NCBI RefSeq assembly: GCF_039539605.1
Contig: NZ_BAABDL010000002.1
Span: 1 to 40,171, forward strand
DNA from: Amphibacillus indicireducens
GTDB lineage: Bacteria; Bacillota; Bacilli; Bacillales; Amphibacillaceae
Direction of reading: 5' to 3'
DNA length: 40,171 nt
Shown here: piece by piece, positions 35,426 through 40,171 of the stretch
How positions within the stretch are numbered: position 1 is the first letter of the stretch
Layout: every line of letters starts with the position of its first letter
Made by a program: the position numbers and the translations under genes
Notes under the pieces: generated by a model
Seen by the model: the letters and a program-made list of their open reading frames with translations, nothing else
Told to the model about the DNA's origin: nothing
Database searches by the model: none

Positions 35426-35470
35426 CTGTCCAGAAAGTCAGTAAAACTGATTTTCTGGACAGCCCTGTCT
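35426..35470. terminator. Bidirectional terminator between endonuclease and methyltransferase
   Basis: CTGTCCAGAAA-TCAG pairs with CTGA-TTTCTGGACAG around TAAAA, with A residues before it and CTGTCTTTT after. The genes on either side converge on it. Confidence 0.85.
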
Positions 35471-35471
35471 T

Positions 35472-36683
35472 TTATTCCATTTTAATTAAGATTAATGCTT
35501 CTTGAACATTTCTACTTTTATCTTCTTTTCTCCCCATTGTACTATGCTGATAATCTTGAACTCTAACTTCGATATTGTACCCTTTCGAAAATTTGGTATT
35601 TGCTAGTTCAATTAATTCTTCTAGAGCAATCATACCAGTATTGCTGTAACTTAATACTAGGTTTGATTCCTTTCTACTCACTCCGTCAAACATGCTAACA
35701 AAAGCATCTCTAACTTTTGATTTTATGCAGAACGGTGATTGATGTCGATCGGTTCTATATCTACCTTTATACATAACTTTAGGATAATCATATCTTACGA
35801 GAGTTTCTAGTGCATGATAAAAACGAGAATAATGAACGAAAGCATAAGGTGGATCTGCATACACGGTAGAATTTTTAGGCATAACGCTCAAGCAATCATT
35901 GTAATCAAGGGACACAGTTTGTGAAGTAATGTCATGATTTTTTAAGTACGTCATAAATTCAGTGAACTTTCTAATGAAATATGAGAGTATATCTTTTCTT
36001 CTATATATTAAAATATCGTTCATATTCCTTTCATTAGTTGCATCTCTGTATTGTGCATAATGACCAGTACTTTGTGAGTTATACGACATAGCAAACATTA
36101 AGCTAGACATAATAGGATAGTAAATATTTGTGTTTTTATATTCTTCAGCCACCCCTCTAATTGAATCAATCCATAAACATTGATTGAAACTCCAATAAGT
36201 ACCTGAATAATTTTTCATGAATAGGTGGTATTTAATATTGCTAAAATTATAATTAATTAAATCTTGTTGTTTTTTTTCAAGTTCATTAAATTCTTTTAAT
36301 TTAAATTCTTTATTGTAATCAAAAGTCAGTTCGGGTAACTTCATTTTCACTTCGGCGACTATACTTTTTGATTGAGTAACGATCTTCTCGAGTATGTTAT
36401 CATACTTATCCCAATTGTAACTATTTAAGTATGTCTCTGCCAGAATTGCTGAGTATTGTTGTATATCATTTGACAGAATAGATGTTTGTCCTCTCAAGGC
36501 ACCTGATAGTACACTCGATCCAGCAAATAGATCGACAACTTTTCCTCCCGTATAACAATCATTAATACCTTCAACCACGTAATTAATGATTGATTTTTTG
36601 GAACCCATATATTTTATAATATGTGGTATATGTTCATTTATATTTAATTTCTTAAATGATTTGGATATGTTAACCTTTGTCAT
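35472..36683 (-). CDS. D12-class DNA (adenine-N6) methyltransferase
   Basis: A 403-residue methyltransferase with the D12-class features IIKYMGSKKSIINYV and VVDLFAGSSVLSGALRG (SAM site) and the catalytic STVYADPPYAFVHYSRFYH. The long central region between them is the target-recognition part. In this setting it should protect the host from the BglII/BstYI-like nuclease, presumably by methylating adenine within a GATC-type site; that specificity is inferred. ATG 36683 follows AAAGGTAGC. It converges with the endonuclease gene, and a palindrome covers its probable -10. Confidence 0.88.
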   Translation of the reverse strand: MTKVNISKSFKKLNINEHIPHIIKYMGSKKSIINYVVEGINDCYTGGKVVDLFAGSSVLSGALRGQTSILSNDIQQYSAILAETYLNSYNWDKYDNILEKIVTQSKSIVAEVKMKLPELTFDYNKEFKLKEFNELEKKQQDLINYNFSNIKYHLFMKNYSGTYWSFNQCLWIDSIRGVAEEYKNTNIYYPIMSSLMFAMSYNSQSTGHYAQYRDATNERNMNDILIYRRKDILSYFIRKFTEFMTYLKNHDITSQTVSLDYNDCLSVMPKNSTVYADPPYAFVHYSRFYHALETLVRYDYPKVMYKGRYRTDRHQSPFCIKSKVRDAFVSMFDGVSRKESNLVLSYSNTGMIALEELIELANTKFSKGYNIEVRVQDYQHSTMGRKEDKSRNVQEALILIKME

Positions 36684-36700
36684 ATGTCTACGCTACCTTT

Positions 36701-36718
36701 CTATAATAACTATTATAG
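36701..36718. promoter_or_regulatory. Palindrome over the methyltransferase promoter
   Basis: CTATAATA-AC-TATTATAG, with 8-base arms and 2-base centre, lies 18 bases upstream of the methyltransferase start. It contains a TATAAT in the minus-strand direction, so it is placed as an operator overlapping the -10 box. Confidence 0.5.
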
Positions 36719-36754
36719 CATTCATTTTGTAGAATTATTAATGATCAACTCTAA

Positions 36755-36853
36755 TTGTGTATTTTTTACGAATTTGATATGATAATAATGAGTTAGAAGG
36801 TCCTAGGATCTAAGATTAGTCGTTTTGTATATCAGTACAAAGCGACTTTTTTT
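36755..36853 (+). ncRNA. Candidate small RNA: promoter plus terminator without an ORF
   Basis: TTGTGT (36755-36760), a 17-base spacer and TATGAT (36778-36783) form a plausible plus-strand promoter. A 12-base stem AGTCGTTTTGTA / TACAAAGCGACT (36818-36829 and 36836-36847, one G-U pair) ends in seven T residues. No plus-strand gene lies upstream to need this terminator. The predicted transcript, about 36790-36853, would be some 64 bases and includes the palindrome TCCTAGGA. Confidence 0.4.
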
Positions 36854-36860
36854 GTTGAGG

Positions 36861-37097
36861 TTAGATTAATATTTTGTAACTGTTAGTATTTGTGCTGTTT
36901 CTTGTAACTTCGAGCAACCCGATTTCCTCTAGCTTGTTTAAATTAGTTATGATGGTTTGTCTAGTGACTGAAGTATAGAATGCGATTTCATTAAATGACA
37001 TGCTAGAATCTTCAGGGATAACTAGTAATACGACCAGAATTATTTTTTGAGTACTAGTTAATTTTTTATGTTCCAGAATTTTATTTATTTTAATCAA
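36861..37097 (-). CDS. Small winged-helix transcriptional regulator
   Basis: A 78-residue protein with one winged helix-turn-helix: LTSTQKIILVVLLVI, SMSFNEIAFYTSVTRQTIITNLNKLEEIGLLEVTR. It resembles the phage/plasmid replication-initiator or MarR-like wHTH fold rather than the usual Xre-type controller (C) protein. Translation would start at TTG 37097. A near-consensus promoter lies upstream, with an inverted repeat over it, suggesting autorepression. Position next to the R-M genes makes it a candidate controller of the locus (inference). Confidence 0.65.
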   Translation of the reverse strand: MIKINKILEHKKLTSTQKIILVVLLVIPEDSSMSFNEIAFYTSVTRQTIITNLNKLEEIGLLEVTRNSTNTNSYKILI

Positions 37098-37177
37098 TAA
37101 GCATCATAACCTTTCTTCAATTTATTTTTTTGTAATAAAAAGTTTAATCTTAAAATCAATTAACATTTATTATCTAC

Positions 37178-37210
37178 CGCTAGTATAACTATTTTACTAG
37201 CGTTTGTCAA
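37178..37210 (-). promoter_or_regulatory. Promoter and operator of the winged-helix gene
   Basis: On the minus strand TTGACA (37210-37205), a 17-base spacer and TATACT (37187-37182). The inverted repeat CGCTAGTA (37178-37185) / TACTAGCG (37195-37202) overlaps the -10 and fills the spacer, a typical repressor-site position. Confidence 0.75.
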
Positions 37211-37271
37211 TTAGTGATTATTGTATTTATAATGCAATATACATATTTTCAAGAATAATTAGGTGGTTTAC

Positions 37272-37598
37272 ATGTCAAAACGAAAGAAAAGGAAATTGAA
37301 TACACCAACAAGGAAGTGGATGAAACGTGCTACCCGATTACATTCGGCAAAGCACTTTATTACCAAATATGAAGGGAAAAATCTTGTCAAAGATTATAGT
37401 AGATATTATGGCGTTGATAATTTGTGCGCAGTCAGGGAATTAGAAATGCTTGGTTACTCTATAGAAGAGAGCTATATAGCAGAAATGAAGAATGAACTTA
37501 AGCATAAACAATTAAAAGCTGAACGGAAAAAGCAACAAAAACTAGAAAAAATGCAAGAAGAGGTGGAAACTTGGGTAGAAAGTGATGGTAAGGGTTAG
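37272..37598 (+). CDS. Small basic protein of unknown function
   Basis: A 108-residue, strongly basic protein: Lys/Arg-rich N-terminus (SKRKKRKLNTPTRKWMKRAT), then HFITKYEGKNLVKDYSRYYGVDNLCAVRELEMLGY, and a Lys/Gln/Glu-rich helical tail. I have the impression that similar proteins occur in mobile regions of Firmicutes, but the function is not known. ATG 37272 follows AGGTGG; an in-frame GTG upstream (37263) lies in that ribosome binding site. It is divergent from the winged-helix gene and has its own terminator. Confidence 0.7.
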   Translation: MSKRKKRKLNTPTRKWMKRATRLHSAKHFITKYEGKNLVKDYSRYYGVDNLCAVRELEMLGYSIEESYIAEMKNELKHKQLKAERKKQQKLEKMQEEVETWVESDGKG

Positions 37599-37640
37599 CC
37601 ACAAAATCATTTAAACAGATTTTTGTGGCTAACCCTATTT
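37593..37640 (+). terminator. Terminator after the small basic protein gene
   Basis: GGTTAGCCACAAAA pairs perfectly with TTTTGTGGCTAACC around a 14-base loop, followed by CTATTTTT. It may also stop the leftward CatR-like gene. Confidence 0.88.
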
Positions 37641-37641
37641 T

Positions 37642-37965
37642 TCAGGCATCTGCGCTTGGTTTAATCCAATCTTGTGACCAAGATTCGATCGATTGAATAA
37701 TTGATTGCATAGAATGTCCTTTTTCGGTTAATGAATAGTGTATAATCACTGGCGTGTCAGGAATGACTTCACGATGAACAATCCCTTGTTGTTCTAAGTC
37801 TTTTAACCGATCAGATAATACCTTTCCACTCACACCAATCGCTGATTGTAACTCATTGAATCGTTGGGTTCCATTTAATAATTGATAAATCACAAGTCCT
37901 GTCCAGCGCTTACTCAATAATGAAATAGCTTGCTCAAACCGTGGACAAATCACTGGTTCTGCCAT
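37642..37965 (-). CDS. HxlR/DUF24-family regulator, CatR/YodB-like
   Basis: A 107-residue HxlR-type winged helix (FEQAISLLSKRWTGLVIYQLL, FNELQSAIGVSGKVLSDRLKDLEQQGIVHRE, IHYSLTEKG). A single Cys at position 7 (MAEPVIC) corresponds to the redox-sensing Cys of CatR/YodB in Bacillus subtilis, which is modified by quinones and diamide and so releases DNA. It is divergent from a CatE-like dioxygenase, the known CatR target arrangement. ATG 37965 follows AAGAGGTGA. Confidence 0.88.
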   Translation of the reverse strand: MAEPVICPRFEQAISLLSKRWTGLVIYQLLNGTQRFNELQSAIGVSGKVLSDRLKDLEQQGIVHREVIPDTPVIIHYSLTEKGHSMQSIIQSIESWSQDWIKPSADA

Positions 37966-38002
37966 AATGAATCACCTCTTTAATTAAATTATAGCACAAA
38001 TA

Positions 38003-38079
38003 GTAACTCAATTACAAACTAAAAATAAATCACTTGACATTAATAAATAATTATAATATAGTTAGTTACATAAAGTAAC
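38003..38079 (+). promoter_or_regulatory. catE-like promoter with paired GTAA/TTAC operators
   Basis: TTGACA (38034-38039), a 17-base spacer and TATAGT (38057-38062). GTTAC-ATAAA-GTAAC (38065-38079) lies just after the -10, and GTAA-CTCAA-TTAC (38003-38015) lies before the -35. The two similar inverted repeats bracket the promoter and could be bound by the divergent HxlR regulator. Confidence 0.7.
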
Positions 38080-38133
38080 TTAATAAAAATCAATCATTAA
38101 AAGTGACAGACAATAATTTATAGGAGTGATAAT

Positions 38134-38985
38134 ATGGGTTTCCACAGTAAGCCAAATACACACATAGGTCAGGTTCGGTTAAAGATTGAGGATTTAAACA
38201 GATCGTTGAAATACTATCAGGACGTCATTGGTTTTGAGATCTTAGATCGTTCAGAAACAACTGCAAACTTAACTGCAGATGGGAAAACAAGTATCTTGAA
38301 ACTTGAACAACCTGAAAATGTTCAACCAAAACAACGAAGAACAACGGGGATGTATCACTTTGCACTTTTACTACCAACGAAAAAAGACTTAGCTGATTTT
38401 GTCATTCATCTATCAGAGAAGAATATCCAAGTTGGTGCTGGCGATCACTTAGTGAGTGAAGCGCTCTACATTAAAGATCCAGATGGAAATGAAATTGAAA
38501 TTTATGTTGACCGTGATCCAAAAGTATGGGATTGGAATGGAGAGGAAGTCGCAATGACAACCGATCCACTTAATTTTGAAGCTTTAATTACTCATCGAGT
38601 ACAAGGGGAGAAGTGGCAAGGATTGCCGAAAGAAACGATTATGGGGCATATTCATTTACACGTTGCTGAGCTTGAGAAAACACAAGAATTTTACGTTAAA
38701 GGCCTAGGTTTTGATATCGTTAATCGATTTGGTAGTCAAGCATTATTCTTGTCAACTGCAAAATATCATCATCATATTGGTTTAAACACATGGAATGGTG
38801 TTGGCGCGCCAAAGCCTGCTGATAATAGTGTTGGCATGAAGTCATTTGAACTCATTTATAATGACGAAGCAGCTATTAAAGCTACAATTGCTAATTTAGA
38901 AAAAATCGGAGCAACAGTTGTAGAGGAAGATGGACGAACGTTTACTTATGATCCATCAGGAATCCGAATTGAATTAACCTATTAA
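38134..38985 (+). CDS. catE: CatE-like catechol 2,3-dioxygenase (VOC superfamily)
   Basis: A 283-residue two-domain extradiol dioxygenase-type protein with repeated beta-alpha-beta-beta-beta modules: IGQVRLKIEDLNRSLKYYQD at the N-terminus, YIKDPDGNEIEIYVDR, and IMGHIHLHVAELEKTQEFY opening the second half. The probable iron ligands are the His of GHIHLHV, a His in KYHHHIGLNTW and the last Glu (GIRIELTY). The length matches B. subtilis CatE, which opens the ring of catechol and is induced by quinones. ATG 38134 follows ATAGGAGTG. The CatR-like neighbour supports the role. Confidence 0.85.
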   Translation: MGFHSKPNTHIGQVRLKIEDLNRSLKYYQDVIGFEILDRSETTANLTADGKTSILKLEQPENVQPKQRRTTGMYHFALLLPTKKDLADFVIHLSEKNIQVGAGDHLVSEALYIKDPDGNEIEIYVDRDPKVWDWNGEEVAMTTDPLNFEALITHRVQGEKWQGLPKETIMGHIHLHVAELEKTQEFYVKGLGFDIVNRFGSQALFLSTAKYHHHIGLNTWNGVGAPKPADNSVGMKSFELIYNDEAAIKATIANLEKIGATVVEEDGRTFTYDPSGIRIELTY

Positions 38986-38990
38986 ATAAC

Positions 38991-39036
38991 AAATCTCGAA
39001 CTCACGAACGAATGGCGAGTTCGAGATTTTATTTTT
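38991..39036 (+). terminator. Terminator after the catE-like gene
   Basis: AAATCTCGAACTC pairs perfectly with GAGTTCGAGATTT around a 13-base loop, followed by TATTTTT. Confidence 0.9.
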
Positions 39037-39111
39037 GTTAGAAAGTGATGATATACTATGCCTAGCAAAACATTTGTAAAATTAAGCGATTGATCAATCA
39101 TTGGTGGGTAA

Positions 39112-40026
39112 ATGTCCACGAGGGAAGTGAATTTTTTGAAAAAGGAAAGTAAAAAGGTGGTGAGTGCACGATATATTCAACGGTTCGAATCGGTTTTTTC
39201 ATGTCCGGTTTGTGATTCAGAGATGGCGGTTCAGGAATACCAATGTTTAGTGTGCTTAAATCATCATAGTTTTGATATTGCTAAGCAAGGTTACTTAAAT
39301 TTAGTCAGTCATACTGTCATGACAAAATATACTAAAAGTCTATTTGAATCTCGTCAGCGGTTAATGAATGAGGCTGGTTTTTTCAGGCCTGTAACGGATC
39401 AAATTATCAAAATGATTGAACAATTTTTTGGCAAAACTAAAGAGCCGATTTTAATGCTTGATTCGGGATCTGGAGAGGGTTCGCATTTAGCATATATTCG
39501 TCAATCGTTGGAAAATGATTTTGGCATCAAAGCTAATGGTGTTGGCATTGATATTTCAAAAGAAGCGATTACGGTTGCAGCTAAACATTATTCTAATCTA
39601 ATTTGGACAGTGGCTGATCTTGCGAAGACACCATTTAAGAATCAACAATTTGATCTAATTCTTAATCTTTTATCACCTTCAAATTACACTGAATTTGATC
39701 GACTCTTAAAACCAAGTGGTGTTGTGATTAAGGTCGTGCCGGGTAGTGACTATTTACAGGAATTAAGAGGGCGAGTTTTTGCTAATTCAGATAAGCAGAC
39801 TTATTCAAACGATGAAACGGTTGCTCTATTTAAAAGCCATTATCCATTAGTTGATCAAGTGCCAGTCACTGAAATTGTCAGGCTTGATCAGGCGGCGATG
39901 AGGTGGTTGATTGAGATGACACCCCTAACATGGAATGTACCTAAAGCTGAACTGCAATCATTGGTTGCAGCTGATTTTACTGAAATCACCCTAGATGTAG
40001 TGATTTTGATTGGGGAAAATATGTGA
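39112..40026 (+). CDS. rlmA: 23S rRNA (guanine-N1)-methyltransferase, RlmA type
   Basis: A 304-residue protein with an N-terminal zinc finger (C31-x2-C34, then C48-x3-H52 in LVCLNHHSFD) followed by AKQGYLNLV, the RlmA-family signature. A Rossmann methyltransferase follows with LDSGSGEGSHLAYI (SAM site) and LILNLLSPSN. It would methylate a guanine N1 in 23S rRNA hairpin 35 (G745 or G748; the subclass is not resolved). ATG 39112 has GGTGG upstream; GTG 39127 and TTG 39136 are alternative starts. It stands alone. Confidence 0.85.
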   Translation: MSTREVNFLKKESKKVVSARYIQRFESVFSCPVCDSEMAVQEYQCLVCLNHHSFDIAKQGYLNLVSHTVMTKYTKSLFESRQRLMNEAGFFRPVTDQIIKMIEQFFGKTKEPILMLDSGSGEGSHLAYIRQSLENDFGIKANGVGIDISKEAITVAAKHYSNLIWTVADLAKTPFKNQQFDLILNLLSPSNYTEFDRLLKPSGVVIKVVPGSDYLQELRGRVFANSDKQTYSNDETVALFKSHYPLVDQVPVTEIVRLDQAAMRWLIEMTPLTWNVPKAELQSLVAADFTEITLDVVILIGENM

Positions 40027-40054
40027 ACGGACAGAATAGAAAGGGAGCAGAATA

Positions 40055-40171
40055 ATGACAGAGTGGAAATTGGAGAGGATACCATTATTGGTGCTGGTAG
40101 TGATTATTTCGCGCTCACAAGTCCATCAATATCCAATCCGAGTCCACCAATTCACGAATCAAGTCCGCCTA
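40055..40171 (+). CDS. Possible partial gene at the right edge
   Basis: ATG 40055 lies seven bases after GGGAG and opens 39 codons to the window end, with a hydrophobic stretch (IPLLVLVVII). Another frame of the same bases is also open and proline/serine-rich near the edge (SPSISNPSPPIHESSPP). Neither is recognised, and the call depends on sequence beyond the window. Confidence 0.25.
   Translation, partial: MTEWKLERIPLLVLVVIISRSQVHQYPIRVHQFTNQVRL

Overview
The window looks like chromosomal DNA of a low-GC Gram-positive bacterium. The evidence is AT-rich sequence, strong GGAGG-type ribosome binding sites, frequent TTG/GTG starts, PadR/HAAS, HxlR and SmtB/ArsR regulators, and RlmA. A complete V/A-type ATPase operon, an intracellular GH9 enzyme and a GH36 alpha-galactosidase together fit a carbohydrate-fermenting Bacillaceae member of the Amphibacillus/Halolactibacillus type. 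That placement is inference. No tRNA, rRNA or CRISPR array was seen.

Layout. 1-348: the 3' end of an IS1380-like element inserted at TTAA into a histidine kinase gene. The rest of that operon (OmpR-type regulator, ABC ATPase, permease, truncated kinase) reads leftward from 3174. 3348-5790: an HpaII-like restriction-modification (R-M) pair. 5843-7653: leftward PadR regulator, HAAS-domain membrane protein and DUF2812 protein. 7774-8206: a palindromic repeat, a 44-base poly(T) tract and the V-ATPase promoter. 8277-16790: the nine-gene V-ATPase operon (H-C-I-K-F-E-A-B-D), followed by a terminator and a cluster of 'CTACGGACAT' hairpins. 17160-25416: GH9 glycosidase, dihydrouridine synthase, GH36 alpha-galactosidase, a CNNM/CorC-type membrane protein broken by two amber codons, and an NPP-type phosphodiesterase. 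25492-29113: a YeiH-type exporter, then an SmtB-like zinc/cobalt sensor and a P1B-4 metal ATPase behind a clear promoter-operator. 29243-30787: a complete IS4-family element with a 9-bp target duplication and a frameshifted transposase. 30827-33502: a 7TMR-DISM histidine kinase, frameshifted at a C7 tract, with a LuxR-type response regulator. 34098-37097: a second R-M locus (frameshifted methyltransferase, BglII/BstYI-like endonuclease, D12-class adenine methyltransferase, winged-helix regulator, candidate small RNA). 37272-40026: a small basic protein, a CatR-like regulator with a divergent CatE-like dioxygenase, and RlmA. The window ends in a possible partial gene.

Two themes stand out. First, several genes are broken by single-base changes (IS4 transposase, C7 tract in the kinase, G6 tract in the methyltransferase, two CAG-to-TAG changes in the CNNM gene). 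A T44 run also abuts the V-ATPase -35 box. This may be homopolymer phase variation, gene decay or sequencing error, and sequence alone cannot decide. Second, the 34-37 kb R-M locus is compact and looks tightly controlled: ATT start for the endonuclease, a palindrome over the methylase -10, an inverted repeat over the regulator promoter, and a predicted orphan promoter-terminator unit.
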